Assembly (NCBI RefSeq): GCF_027942865.1
Contig: NC_134526.1
Span: forward strand, 8,891,284 to 8,955,283
Direction of reading: 5' to 3'
Source: Odontesthes bonariensis
Lineage: Eukaryota > Chordata > Actinopteri > Atheriniformes > Atherinopsidae
DNA: 64,000 nucleotides
Shown here: one piece after another, positions 37,989-48,751 of the stretch
Layout of the letters: each line of letters starts with the position of its first letter
Position numbering within the stretch: the first letter of the stretch is position 1
The notes under the pieces: model-generated
Told to the model about the DNA's origin: nothing
Seen by the model: only the letters and a program-made list of their open reading frames with translations
Database searches by the model: none
Made by a program: the position numbers and the translations under genes

Positions 37989-39993
37989 CTGTCAACCTTT
38001 TTTCTGTGAAAAACATAACATTTTAAGAAAGCATCTGCATTTGTATGCATTTCGATGGCATTTCTAGCGAGAACTATGCATCATATTTTCAGAATCTTCG
38101 TTCAGAGAATGTAGATGATCTTTCGTTTAGTAATTTCGCCGAAGATTTTGGTATCTCCTTGAAAAAACGTAAGCATATCACGTTTTCTACCGTTGTTAAG
38201 GTGGTTGCTATGGACGCTGCTATCTCAACGTCACCGACCAGCGCCGACATTCCCCGTAATTTCTGTTTAAAAAAAAGAAGAAAGAAATATATATATATAT
38301 ACATATATTTGTTTGTTTGTTTGTTTTTTTTTGTTTTTTTATATAGCCACACTATATCTGCGTGGTGCATGCGCCAGTGTCTGAGGCACGGCAACCCGAC
38401 CACGACAATACAGAGGAATTTAGGCTGACGTGAAGGAACAACGATTCTATTGTGTGTAGTTACAAATGACATAACAGAACTTATGTTGTGTATGCATTCT
38501 AATATGCTTTACTCTGTTCATTTTACATTTTTTGGAATATGTATTCACAAAAAGCAAAAGATAATTTTTTGATCAAAGATAATAATATAAGTATATGCAC
38601 CCTATTTGACTGTTATCAGTCTATTCAATAGACGTTATCAGCACACATCAGTCCTGCTGCGTTTTTTTTTTAAAATCAGGTTGCCAGATCTCGTCTTTTA
38701 TGTTTAGCTTGCCTGGTAGCTATTGTAGCAGTGTGGTTGTTGACCCAATAGAGGCGGACTGGTCACGTAATGCGTAAAAAATTATGAACATGATTAGGAA
38801 AATCATTTCATCTTGATTTCATCCAGGCTGGACAATCAAATGGTCTCAGAACCCACACCTGAAAGGGGCTAACACCAAACACAGGTGAAAATTACACTTT
38901 GTTGTAGGACAAAATGAAAGACATTTTTGAAAAGACCTTGACCTGGTGAGTAACATATGTCAGTGTGAAGATTATAAATCAGTCCTGCCTTGAAATATTG
39001 ACCTCTGAACGTTGACCTCAGTGCAATTTAGAAGGCTTGCTAATCATTAACAGAAGAGGCTACAGATATGGAACCAACTGTTATAGAGAGCTCTTGAACT
39101 TCAGCTATGTGACTATACCCATATGAATATGACCACCAAGTGGGGGCGCTATCAAATATGGTAAAAAATCATTTTCACCAATTTCACAATTGCATATTTT
39201 AAATCTGATGACATAAATGTGTTTTCCACCCCTTTAAATCTCTCCTTGTACTCTCAATTTAGTATTTACCACTCCAAATTATAAGAAATACGCCCGTTTT
39301 TAAAATAAACTACAATTCTTTGTGTCGTGCTATGTATCTGATCCAAATTAGCGCCATATTTGTAGTTCTTCCCAGTTTGCAAAGTAGGGTTTTAAAAACA
39401 TATATATATATTGAATATATCAAATATCTAGTGCAGCCGAATTAGTAATTATACTTCATCTATATGATTGAGGTTTGAAAAAAGTCAAGATGTTGGTATA
39501 TGTTAGATATTCTAACTGTTATTGTCGAAATGTGGTTTTGGGTTAGCAGCTTCTTCCGTTTTGCAAAGTAGGGTTGGAAAAACATACATATACTAAATAT
39601 ATCAAATACCAAGTACAGCCGAATTAGTAATTACACTTGATCTCGATGATCAATACAAAGAAAAATTAAATAAATTTACTTCAGATACTTTTAGAGCCGC
39701 ACCATGTAACATCATACAAAATCAACACGGTACTCGTAGTACTTCCGGTTTGCAAGGGTTATTTATAGTCGCATAAAGACAGATTATATGTGCGTATAAT
39801 ATATTTATGATGAATATATTATGAGAGATACACGTTTGGTCAATAAAGTTGAAAAACAAAAAAAAAGCCCATGCCTGATAACAGGCCTTTTCTCTCTACT
39901 GGCTCACTGAAATAATGGCCCACTGATAGAAATGGTTGATAATGTTTTATCAACCATTTCTATGATAAGGTCACTATTGTTATGTGGCTATAT

Positions 39994-40004
<11 letters not shown>

Positions 40005-40034
<30 letters not shown>
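40005..40034. repeat. (TA)n microsatellite inside the foldback element
   Basis: TA dinucleotide run immediately before the right inverted arm. Confidence 0.85.
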
Positions 40035-40039
<5 letters not shown>

Positions 40040-40155
40040 TTTTATTTTTTTTTTAACAGAAATTACGGGGAATGTCAGCGCAGGTCGGTGACGTTGAGAT
40101 AGCAGCGTCCTAGCAACCACCTTAACAACGGTAGAAAACCGTTGTTAAGGTAATA

Positions 40156-41277
40156 ATGAATTGGATGGGAGAAGAATCTGGAATAAAATGGATTAATATT
40201 GAGAAAGAACTGTCGAATGGGTTACTTGGCTCTTTACCTTTCCTTAAAAAAGAGACACAAAAACAATATCTACTCACATTTTGTATTAGAAACACAATAA
40301 AGACTTGGAGACAATTATGCCATCATTTAAAAATTCATAGCGAAAGCGTGAAGCTAAGAAAAATGAGATATGACCCAGATTTTAAAGCACAAAAAGATGA
40401 TAGCATTTTAGACGCTTGGGCAAACACAGGATTGACCGTTTTTGCACAAGTTTTTGATAAAAACATAGTAGTTTCATTTCAAACTCTTGCAGAGAAATAT
40501 GCTTTACCACAAAAACACTTTTTCAAATATCTACAGGTTAGGAGCTATATTCAACAAAAGGCTGAAAAGGAAACAAATGATGTTTTAATTTTTTTATTAG
40601 AAAATAGAAACAAAAGCAGAAAGGGAGGTGGTCTAGCGAAGGCCTACAAAATAATACAAAGAATGACAAAAATAAAGTACAATGCAAAAGAAAAATGGGA
40701 GAATGAATTACTTATAAATATTACAGATAGTTCCTGGAGAGAGTCATGGAAAGATAATTTCAAAACAACTCAGTCAAAATGCTGGAAGGAGTTTGGCTGG
40801 AAAATTAATCAAAGATTTTTTATGGTGCCTAAACAATGTGCTCATTTCTCAGGAGCTGACATAAATTGTTGGCGAGGATGTGGAGAAGAAGGTACGCATA
40901 CACATATACTCCTTACATGCTCTTTAATAAAATCATTTTGGGAGGAGGTAAGGCGAGCTATTACATATATTTTTGATCTTAAACAACCTTTAACACCAGT
41001 AAACATACTAGGCATCGACTTACCAAATAAGATAAAAAGAATATACCGAAAATTTTTTCATCTCCTAAGACTTACTGCACTAAAGCAAATTACAAGACTA
41101 TGGAAACAAAGTAAACAACCAGAGGTTCAGCTATGGTATAAAACAATAGAAAGTGTTCTGGAAATGGAAAAAAATATATTAATTTGTAGAAATTGCTCAG
41201 AAAAATGGAAGGAAATGTATCCAGACAATATGTGCAATAAAATGCGCTTATATTTTGAAAACAGAACAATAATATAA
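40156..41277 (+). pseudogene. C-terminal part of LINE ORF2 (truncated)
   Basis: An open frame of 373 codons with no upstream domains. It lacks the endonuclease and reverse transcriptase and keeps only the region downstream of the polymerase. The CWRGCGEEGTHTHILLTCS stretch (about residues 235-253) is the Cys/His motif typical of the C terminus of vertebrate L1/Tx1 ORF2, where it reads CWRxCG...H.HxxWxC. The ATG used is internal, since the 5' truncation removed the true start. The frame is uninterrupted, which suggests a young insertion. It is not expected to make a functional protein. Confidence 0.8.
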
Positions 41278-41420
41278 GCTACCAAATCTTTTATGAAGAT
41301 GTCCACAAAGTTTAGGTATACCCTTCCACACCAACTCACTATACTGGCACATACATATTATTCAATACAACACCTACACTATACACATACACACATACGG
41401 GAACGCCACTAAATATTTTC

Positions 41421-41424
41421 TTTT

Positions 41425-41458
<34 letters not shown>

Positions 41459-41747
41459 CATGTCCCCCCCCCCCCCCCCCCCCCCCCCTTCTCTCTATAT
41501 ATCTCTTACTTTTTCTCTCTCTCTCTGCCCCATTTTTTGTATGCTTATGTGTTTGTCTATGCGTCAACTGTCTAGTGTCATTTGTGTATCTTTGTGGAAA
41601 AAAAAAAAAAAAAAAAAAAAAAAGAGTTTATATGGTGGTATGTTGAAATATAAGGGAAAATAACTGTAGTCGTGTATGGACATACACTGTGAACTGGAGA
41701 AAGAGGAAAGGGGAGAAAAAAATAAAATAAAATAATTAAAAAAAAAA

Positions 41748-41782
<35 letters not shown>

Positions 41783-41785
41783 TAA
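41421..41785. repeat. Homopolymer and ATA runs in the LINE 3' UTR
   Basis: A T-rich run (41421-41454), C25 (41464-41488), A24 (about 41599-41622) and (ATA)n (about 41749-41780). The poly-Pro, poly-Lys and poly-Tyr ORFs here are artefacts of these runs. Confidence 0.9.
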
Positions 41786-42066
41786 TTATATATATATTTT
41801 GTTGATGATGAAATTGTATATGTTGTACAACTATACCAATAAACAAAGTAATAAAAAAACAACGGTAGAAAACGTGATTATCTTACGTTTTTTCAAGGAG
41901 ATACCAAAATCTTCGGCGAAACTACTAAACGAAAGATCGTCTACATTCTCTGAACGAAGATTCTGAAAATATGATGCATAGTTCTCGCTAGAAATGCCAT
42001 CGAAATGCATACAAATGCAGATGCTTTCTTAAAATGTTATGTTTTTCACAGAAAAAAGGTTGACAG

Positions 42067-43486
42067 TCGGCCATTTTCCTTTTTTAGCTGAGGGAAATTT
42101 GATAGTCACGTGACCTGGTTGCGAAGCAGTGTAAATGAATAGGCCAAATAAAACATGGTATTGTCACAATTTTGGGGGCCAAATTGTGACAACACCACGT
42201 TTTCCCTTGTGGACCAACGTAGCTATTACACGTTTTTCTGTGAGACTGGGTTGCGTATTTACAAGAGTAAATATGATCTGACGTGTAAACTAAAACAAAA
42301 TCATGTTTTAACACACAGCTCTTTATAGAGAGGTAATTCTGTCTCTGGCGAAGGGAAAATACAGCCGCAGCGGTAAGAAGGTTGCTGGTTTGAGTCCTGG
42401 CTGGGGCCTTCCTGTGTGGGGTTTCCATGTTCCTTTGCAATATGGGAGTTCTCTCTTTGTTCTGCTTTCTGAGTTTGTTTCTTGTTTACTTTTGAGTTTA
42501 GTGCTTTGTTATTCCTGCCATGGCATTGCTTTTTGATTGACTATAATAAATCCACTGTTTTCTTCACGTTAGTCCTACTTTTGGGTCCAATTTCTTTAAA
42601 TCCTCAGGCCTTTGATTGTGGCAGTAATACCAAATCTCTCCATATTCACAAGAGTAATTAAGCATCATTTGACATATGTGTAAAATAAAGCATGATTTTT
42701 TTTTTAAAACACTGCTTTAAAGTAATGGAATACCAACAAAATCAGACTCAATTAGTATCCCTGCTTAAAATTTGTTAAGAAAGACAAAAACCTCAACATT
42801 TTTACAAGAATCTATCCGAATTATGTGCAGAATAAAGCATGTGATGTTTGAAAAATAAAATTGCACATCATAGAGAAAGGACATAAATGATGTCAGACTG
42901 TAACTTTTCAAACTGACCACATTTCCTACATCAGGATGTGTTCCCTCTGCATTAACAGGCGAGAAGAAGAATTTATTTATTGTGAGGGAAGAAGTGGTTT
43001 TAAGACAAAAATCAAGATAATACCTTAAAACATGTGTAAAAATTATCTCACTCTACAATTCAAGATTTTATCTTGAAATTCTAATTCTTACAACATATCA
43101 GCTGAAAAAGAAATAAACGACACATGATTAGGAACAAGGCTGATATATTTAGCCAGGACAAAATGTATCTGTATGAGAACACTTTTCCCCATTAAGTCTG
43201 CGTTCAAAGTGAAAACTACTTCATCTATTCTAAAAGTGTTGTGTACCTACGTCACATTATCACAGCGTTTTAAATCTGCTTTCATGTTCTTAAAAAGAAA
43301 AGGCTGTGCCGCTGTGGAAAACCAGCCCTGGCTTGCACACTTCCCGAGGTTGGGCCGTGGTTCGGGCGCAGTATGTCGGGAACGACTTTTCAGCGAGCGC
43401 GCGCATCTTCCGCCGCGTTGACGCGTCTCGACAAAAGACTTACATTTCTAAACTTGCTACTACTTAGAGGCAGAAACCGCAAAGAC
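42067..43486. other. Upstream region of apol B1, no other gene seen
   Basis: The first about 190 bp differ from unit 2, where about 75 unrelated bases stand instead; the rest matches unit 2 (59766-60979). It contains a SINE fragment (listed) and a T-rich LTR-like block with an AATAAA-type signal (about 42455-42625). Near the B1 start the sequence becomes G+C-rich (43330-43430, GCGCGCGC), as in a promoter. An IRF-type AAAGTGAAAACT lies at 43206-43217 (60717-60728 in unit 2). Confidence 0.5.
42340..42450 (+). mobile_element. tRNA-derived SINE head fragment (unit 1)
   Basis: GGTTTGAGTCC (42387-42397) is a pol III B box, followed by CTGGCTGGGGCCTTCCTGTG, the usual continuation in fish tRNA-SINEs. 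It is truncated on both sides. The same fragment in unit 2 is at about 59856-59975, with its B box at 59901-59911. Confidence 0.5.
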
Positions 43487-46111
43487 ATGTCAAAGTAAGT
43501 GAAATTGTTATGTTTTAGATTAATTTTAAAGGCTAACTAGACTGCTCGTGGACATCAGTTTTGGCACACATGGAACTTATTTTGCGTTTTAATGGCACAA
43601 TTATGTAAAACCAGAACACAGACCTCGACACAGCACAAGAGGAGAAAGGCTTGACTATCATAACACCAATTACTGCCACACCTTCACACAATCTATTTAC
43701 ATGGCATTTTGAAGCATTTTGAAAGGGAGAAATTGAGCGGTATGAGGAAGTTGTTGGAAAGTAGAGGGCAACCAAATATGTGAAAACGAAAGTAAGATGT
43801 TTTTTTATTTTTCAGAAGGAAGAAAGGAGCACCGAACGTGAAGCTTTAATTTGTACTGATCTAACTAGTTTTTTTTTTTTTTTTTTTAAGTTTTATATTA
43901 ATTCAATATGTTGCATTGTGACTTTATTTTGTTATCGGTATATAATAAGTTCTAATTGTTAAATTGCTTGTTAGATAGAGGGCAGTCTAAGAAGCTTGCT
44001 GGCTCAGGAGGAGCACATAGATTATGTTAATGTGCACCGAAAACTAAATCCTAAAGTTGATTAGTTGAACAGTAAACAAGCAGGTGCCGGCCAACTGACC
44101 AGATGTAGTGACAGGCAAAGACAGAGAACAGCAGTTGTGATAGATGTAGCAAGTCAGACATGGAGTTGAAATCCAAAGTGGTCCCAGTGGTAATAAGGGG
44201 CTGTGAGTTCAGTCGATGTCAAGTACAATATCTGAGGTCTCTGTCCAGAAGACACCAGTCCCAGAAACTGATAAGATATTGAGCAGAACTTGATTTGTCT
44301 GGACAAAAAGATTTTGACAATTTTATTTGTGTTACAGAGAAAGGTTTCGGACGACAATGTGCACATACGTTACAGAGACTTTTGGCCACATCAACACGGT
44401 GAGAGAATTCTGTGAAATGTTCCCTACGTGGAAGAAGGAAAGGAAGAGGGAGTTGGGAGAGCTCAAAAAAAGGCCGCGTGAGAAGAAGCTGGCTAAAGTG
44501 TTGAGGGGCACTCTGGGAGGTTTGGAGGAACTCGACTGCTTCCTGGCTGCAGTGGAGAAACTGGCGGTCACCTCACTGCATGTATTCAAGGAGAACCAGG
44601 TGTTAGACCTGTCCAAAGAAATCAACCTTGAGCATGTTCAGGTTGTTATAATTGTTTCACAAGTCCTCTGTCCTCTCCTCCTGGAGTTTAAAAGAGATGC
44701 AAAAGCCTTCTTCCTTCCCAAACCTCAGAATGTGGAGGTGCTGGCACATCAGCTGGACAGATATATACAGACCACCAAGAACATCTTTAAAAAGTTTGAG
44801 AAAAGGTAAAACTGACCAACAAAATGTTTTGTTTTCACTGAAATGCGAAAGAAACTATTGTTTTTATTTCCAGTAAAAAAAATTGTCCAATCCGTGTCAT
44901 TAACAGAAAAATCCGAGATTTATGCCAGAAGATGAACAAAGAAGTTCTGGTAAACCTAAACATGAGTTTACCCGAAGGAGATGTACAAAAGATGCTTTGC
45001 CACCTTCAGCAGCTTGATGAAATCAGGTGGGAATCTCTTTTTGGGTCATTATTAAAACATCCCAAACAGGACGCTGTCAGATAAGCTCTTTTTAAAAGAT
45101 ATTTTGAAATATGAGGCTGTTCTATGGAAGTTGGCTTAGATTTGATCTTTAAATCTGCCATCTTTATTATCAGGAACAACCAGCACTTCCGGATGGTGTT
45201 CTTGTTCCAAAAGGTGTCCTGTTCAAGCTTTATCAACGACTTCAAGGAGCGAGAGCCCAAAATGCTTCAGTTTCTGAGTGAGATGGAGGAGTGTGCCATT
45301 CAGCTAGTCAAGATGAAAAAGGGGGCACTGATTTCCAGTGTGACAGGCAGCTCGGTGGGAGTAGTTGGAGGTGCTCTGTCCATTGCTGGTTTGGCCTTAA
45401 TTCCATTCACAGCAGGATTGTCTTTGGGTCTGACAATAGGTGGTACAGCGGCAGGAATCACCAGCGGAGTCAACAGTGCTGTCACCACATTCACAGAGAT
45501 TGGGGTTAATAGAAAATAAAAAAACAAAGTCAATAAAGTCATCAAGAATTTAATGAATGAAATGCAGAATCTCCAAAAGTCTCTGGAGCAGGTGATCAGT
45601 CAACCAGTTACTCAGATAGAGGAGAGTTATTTCTTTTCCACGTGCATGGGGGTCAAAAATGTTTTATCAGTTGCATGGAACTTCCGTTCACTTGCCAAAG
45701 ATGTTTCTGATGTCAAGTTGATCAAAAATGGGAAAACGATCATACGTGCAGGAAAAGTGGTGGCAAAAGAAGGAAAAGCATTGCACGCAGTATCTGAGGT
45801 GGCCACAGATGTGACCGATGTTGGTCAAGCAGCATTTAAAGGGACTCTGTCCGTCTCCAAGTCAGCCAGAGTTGGTTTAATCGCCCTCAATGCTCTCTTC
45901 GTCGGCATGGATATCTTCACCATCTGTAAAGACAGCATCAGTCTGGCCAAAGGAAGCGAGACCGAGGTCTCACAGTCCATCAGAGCCAGAGCTGCACTCT
46001 GGAGCTCAGAGATCGACTCGTGGAGGAAGATCCGTGACTCTGAATGAAGGCCTGCAGACATCAGAGAAAAGGGAAGCTGTCCTGGAGACACCATTTTATC
46101 TGGATAGTTAG
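43487..46111 (+). pseudogene. Apolipoprotein L-like pseudogene, type B, copy 1 (apol B1)
   Basis: The exon layout matches B2: 43487-43494 (ATG, 8 nt), 44338-44805, 44907-45026 and 45174-46111, with all splice sites GT-AG and phase 2. Two lesions break it. Codon 314, a tyrosine in B2, is TAA here (45517-45519), just after the hydrophobic membrane hairpin. A 2-nt loss in a CT repeat near 46038 shifts the frame and gives a stop at 46045-46047. The rest is nearly identical to B2, so the damage is recent. A truncated 313-residue product with the N-terminal region and hairpin but without the C-terminal hydrophobic segment could still be made, unless the transcript is destroyed. It is either a pseudogene or a segregating null allele; an assembly error is possible but unlikely with two independent lesions. 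Confidence 0.85.
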
Positions 46112-46329
46112 ATGGAAAAACACACTGAAATCAGATAATAGATGCATTTTAAGTGGTTGAACCACAAATACAAATTCGCCTCAGTTTAGTGCTTTCTCTT
46201 CAACTTTGAGAATCAAAATGTAGCTTTCAACTATTGACTGTAAATCTCCTGATTTTTATACACACACATATATATACATACATACACATATAAAGATTAA
46301 ACATATTACCAAGTACATGCAGTTCTATC

Positions 46330-46453
46330 ATTTTAAAACTATGGGATTTGTAGAAGGACATGTCATCAGCTTCGCCCTTTCCGTTTCTACATTTCGATAC
46401 GGAAAGGGCGAAGCTGATGACATGTCCTTCTACAAATCCCGTAGTTTTAAAAT
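46330..46453. repeat. Near-perfect hairpin, 54-bp arms (unit 1)
   Basis: The left arm (46330-46383) and right arm (46400-46453) are reverse complements with one mismatch and a 16-nt loop. It lies about 220 bp after the B1 stop. An identical hairpin follows B2 at 63831-63954, so it predates the duplication. It is either a small MITE or a structured RNA element in the 3' region. Confidence 0.9.
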
Positions 46454-46639
46454 GGCGGAGCGACATGGAGACATTCATTGGGGTGTAACACTGTTATGTA
46501 CATTCGCATGCTGAATATAAAGAATATAAGAACACTGCACTTTTGTGATGGAGGTAATTAATAACGATTGAGGTAATACTTGTGAATGATAAGACTCAAA
46601 TTTGTTAATAGACAACGTGAAATATTACACATTATAGCT

Positions 46640-46807
46640 TTAAAACCTGTGTAAAAATGATCTCACTCTACAATTCAAGATTTCATCTTGAAATTCTAAT
46701 TCTTACAACATATCAGCTGAAAAAGAAATAAACGACATATGATTAGGAACAAGGCTGATATATTTAGCCAGGACAAAATGCGTTTTAGATCTGCTTCATG
46801 TTCTTAA
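46640..46807 (+). pseudogene. Relic of a third type-B apol 5' flank, part 1
   Basis: The sequence TTAAAACCTGTGTAAAAATG through GCTTCATGTTCTTAA matches the upstream region of B1 (about 43025-43295) and B2 (about 60537-60803), with one internal deletion of about 109 bp that removes the IRF-type motif. It stops where unrelated DNA begins and resumes at 48752. There is no gene body behind it. Confidence 0.75.
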
Positions 46808-46834
46808 TTGGTTGTAGATCACCTGCAGGGCAAG

Positions 46835-47024
46835 TTGGGGTGGTAGGGAAATTGATTCAAATAGTGTTTGCACATTCACCCTATTGTACTCTGATTACCA
46901 TCCTTAAAGGTATGCATGCAGCCCCCAACCTTCACCTACACACCTTTAAGGATGATAATCAGAGAGTACAATAGGCTGAATGTGCAAACACTTTATATTG
47001 TAATCAGTTACCTTATCACCCCAA
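46835..47024. mobile_element. Hairpin MITE, about 190 bp
   Basis: TTGGGGTG at 46835 pairs with CACCCCAA ending at 47024, and the arms continue through GTGTTTGCACATTCA/TGAATGTGCAAACAC and ACCATCCTTAAAGGT/ACCTTTAAGGATGAT, with a loop of about 25 nt near 46920-46945. The arms have a few mismatches. It is non-coding. Confidence 0.75.
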
Positions 47025-47149
47025 TTTGATACTTGGAGATGGAAATGTTCAGGAGTTGTGGTGTGTGGGTACCTGCTAGTACCTGCTTCAGAGGTGGGTC
47101 TCTCTGGGTGGGTCTAGTCGGGCCCAGCCGACACTAAAACGTCACGTGA

Positions 47150-47298
47150 TCAGTGCTGTCCACTGATTGGTCAGGTGAGATTACGTCATACACGCGACGA
47201 AGCTCGGAGAGCTTTAAATAATCACCCGCCATGTATGAAAACACACCTGCGAGAGCAACAGATAAGTACTACCTGAGAGAATAAACAGAATTGCGAAG
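47150..47298 (+). promoter_or_regulatory. Probable promoter of the three-exon gene
   Basis: An inverted CCAAT box (CTGATTGGTCAG, about 47163-47174) is followed by a CRE-like TTACGTCA (about 47182-47189) and a TATA-like TTTAAATAATC (about 47213-47223). This is about 75-135 bp before the ATG at 47299, the expected order and spacing for a compact promoter. Confidence 0.4.
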
Positions 47299-48142
47299 AT
47301 GGAAGACCAGAGAAGAAAACTGGACGGAGCGACACGAAATCAGAAGGCGTTCCAGGAGGACCACAACAGCCGAAGTGGGTCAAACCGTGGATGGAGTGGC
47401 GTGGATACGGCGGCGTCTTTGTTGGAGGCGATGGAAAATGGTAAGTGTTGTTCTTATCCCCTTGGTGCAACGCTTATATCTTAACAAATGCATGTTTTAT
47501 ATCGTAACAAATACATGTTCAGTCTTTAACTTGTGTAAGTTGTTCTGAGTGAGCTAGCAAACAACGCTGTTTTGGGAGGCTAGCACAGTGTCTCACCTAT
47601 GCGGTTTACGTGTATGCGTTTCGTATGTTCACACTTTTTAGTTTTTTCCCCCTCAAGACTCGGATTGTGCAACCGATGAGTGTTCGGTTGCTGAGGCATC
47701 TCCTGCTACCACTCCACGTTCTGGTAAGAATAAAGATATGGCACACCATGTGGCTTCTATCTAAAAGTCTTTCTGTACTATATTTTCGCCACTTTGGTCA
47801 ACTACCTCTCATTTATATTTTCCTTCATTTTGTTTAGGCAAGAGAAAAAGGAGCCTGTTTCAGGAAAATGTCCTGCGTGACATGATGGTAGCTGACGAGA
47901 GGAACCAGGAGAGGATGCTGGCCCAGCGTGAACGCCACCTCCAGTTGTTTCTGGAGGACAGACGAGAAGCAAGGAGGCAAAAACGGGAAGCAAGGAAGCA
48001 AGAAAGGCAGGAAGAAGCTGCTGATGCTGCTGCTGCTACTGCTGCTGCTGCTGCCGCAGCCTTCAACCAAGGCATTCTGGGAGTGCTGGGCCAGCTTGTA
48101 CAGGCAATCGCAGGCCGGAATGCAGCTCAACCACCCCAGTAG
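47299..48142 (+). CDS. Compact three-exon gene, unknown charged poly-Ala protein
   Basis: Three exons fit exactly: 47299-47440, 47658-47723 and 47838-48142. Both introns are phase 1 with strong GTAAG donors and pyrimidine-rich acceptors (CCCCCTCAAG, TTTTGTTTAG). The product has 170 residues. Exon 1 is polar. Exon 2 is acidic and Ser/Thr-rich. Exon 3 opens with a basic GKRKR cluster (about 70-74, possible nuclear signal), continues as a long Glu/Arg/Gln helix (about 85-130, coiled-coil-like), then an alanine run coded by GCT repeats, and a hydrophobic end, GILGVLGQLVQAIAG. A polyadenylation signal AATAAA lies at 48186-48191. The basic cluster plus charged helix resembles the C-terminal part of Myb/SANT-like accessory proteins of PIF/Harbinger transposons, but I see no Myb domain and no transposase, so the function is unknown. 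Confidence 0.6.
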
Positions 48143-48185
48143 TAACTGGAGTACTTTTTCTGTTTACTTTGGACTGTCTTTTTAT

Positions 48186-48191
48186 AATAAA
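48186..48191 (+). terminator. Polyadenylation signal of the three-exon gene
   Basis: AATAAA, 44 bp after the stop codon. Confidence 0.5.
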
Positions 48192-48294
48192 GAGGTTGGT
48201 TTAACTAAACAATATGAATTGTCAACTGCATTACACTATGGGATTGTATTTAGCTATAGCAAAGAATATCACAGTTGCTTTATTCAGAGCTTAA

Positions 48295-48689
48295 AGCTAT
48301 GGTAGGTAATCCTAGAGAGCTAGCAAGAGAGCTAGCAAGATTCGAAAGTGTCCACTCCTCTAAGCTCCACCCCCCCCCTCCCCATTCCGTCAGTGCTTCA
48401 TCCAAAGCCGGTGGAACCGCATGCGCACATGGAGCAGGGAGCCGGCAGAGGGGGGAGTAGGCAGAAAGCAGAGGCATCTGATTGGTTTTTTGTAGGCGTC
48501 CAATCCGAGATCAGCGGGACGCTGATCTCGGATTGGTCAGCTTTTTCTCAGTCCTGCAGCTGCCACAGAGGTCTGATTATTTTCGTCCCTTTTTCTAAAT
48601 ACATGTTGTATAGATTTCTCTCAGGATAGACGGACCATTTCACCCAGTATTACAAAATGTGTTTCTGAACAGGATTACCTACCATGTCT
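48295..48689. mobile_element. TTAA-flanked MITE, 395 bp
   Basis: TTAA on both sides (48291-48294 and 48690-48693). The ends AGCTATGGTAGGTAATCCT and AGGATTACCTACCATGTCT are inverted repeats with few mismatches. A perfect internal palindrome, CCAATCCGAGATCAGCG and its complement, lies at about 48500-48537. Non-coding. Confidence 0.85.
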
Positions 48690-48751
48690 TTAAGTGTAGG
48701 CTACAAACATAATGTTTGTAATGTAGGCCATATCAAAATACAGGTGACAGT

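Larger units (their letters stand above)
40140..41858 (+). mobile_element. 5'-truncated L1/Tx1-like LINE fragment
   Basis: It is flanked by a 15-bp direct repeat, ACAACGGTAGAAAAC (40125-40139 and 41859-41873), which is one copy of foldback-arm sequence duplicated on insertion. The 5' junction carries about 12 bp of inverted flank (CGTTGTTAAGG). The body is the last third of a LINE ORF2, then a 3' UTR with T25-30, C25 and A24 runs, an ATA repeat, and a tail ending AATAAACAAAGTAATAAAAAAA. This is target-primed retrotransposition with 5' truncation. Confidence 0.85.
37989..42066. mobile_element. Foldback element with long inverted arms, carrying a nested L1
   Basis: The left end CTGTCAACCTTTTTTCTGTG and right end CACAGAAAAAAGGTTGACAG are perfect inverted repeats. 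The arms extend about 280 bp on the left (to about 38273) and match 40058-40139 plus 41859-42066 on the right, the right arm being split by an L1 fragment. Without the L1 the element is about 2.35 kb. Its middle holds no long ORF but has two imperfect repeats of about 90 bp (39370-39460 and 39552-39643) with a third partial one near 39741. Unit 2 lacks the element (junction at about 59689). The chance ORFs across the arms on both strands (38045-38472) are not genes. The superfamily is not clear, and no convincing target duplication is visible. Confidence 0.8.
30088..46500 (+). repeat. Tandem duplication unit 1 (apol A1 + B1)
   Basis: From GTAGCAGGTGTCTTAATG at 30088 onward the sequence is nearly identical to unit 2 starting at 52224, with the same genes, introns, SINEs and hairpins in the same order. 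Homology still continues where the window ends (46500 matches 64000). Unit 1 differs by a 917-bp foldback element (35247-36163), a foldback element carrying an L1 (37989-42066) with about 190 bp of flanking difference, and an 863-bp stretch (32135-32997) missing from unit 2. The scattered single-base differences suggest a recent duplication. Confidence 0.95.

Noticed and set aside
38045-38472. 127-codon ORFs on both strands
   Set aside because: They lie in the inverted arm of the foldback element, mirror each other and include a TA/TTTG low-complexity run.
41455-41862. Poly-Pro, poly-Lys and poly-Tyr ORFs
   Set aside because: Homopolymer and ATA runs in the 3' UTR of the LINE fragment.
47834-48130. 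Poly-Ser minus-strand ORF
   Set aside because: Antisense of the alanine-coding GCT repeat in exon 3 of the three-exon gene.
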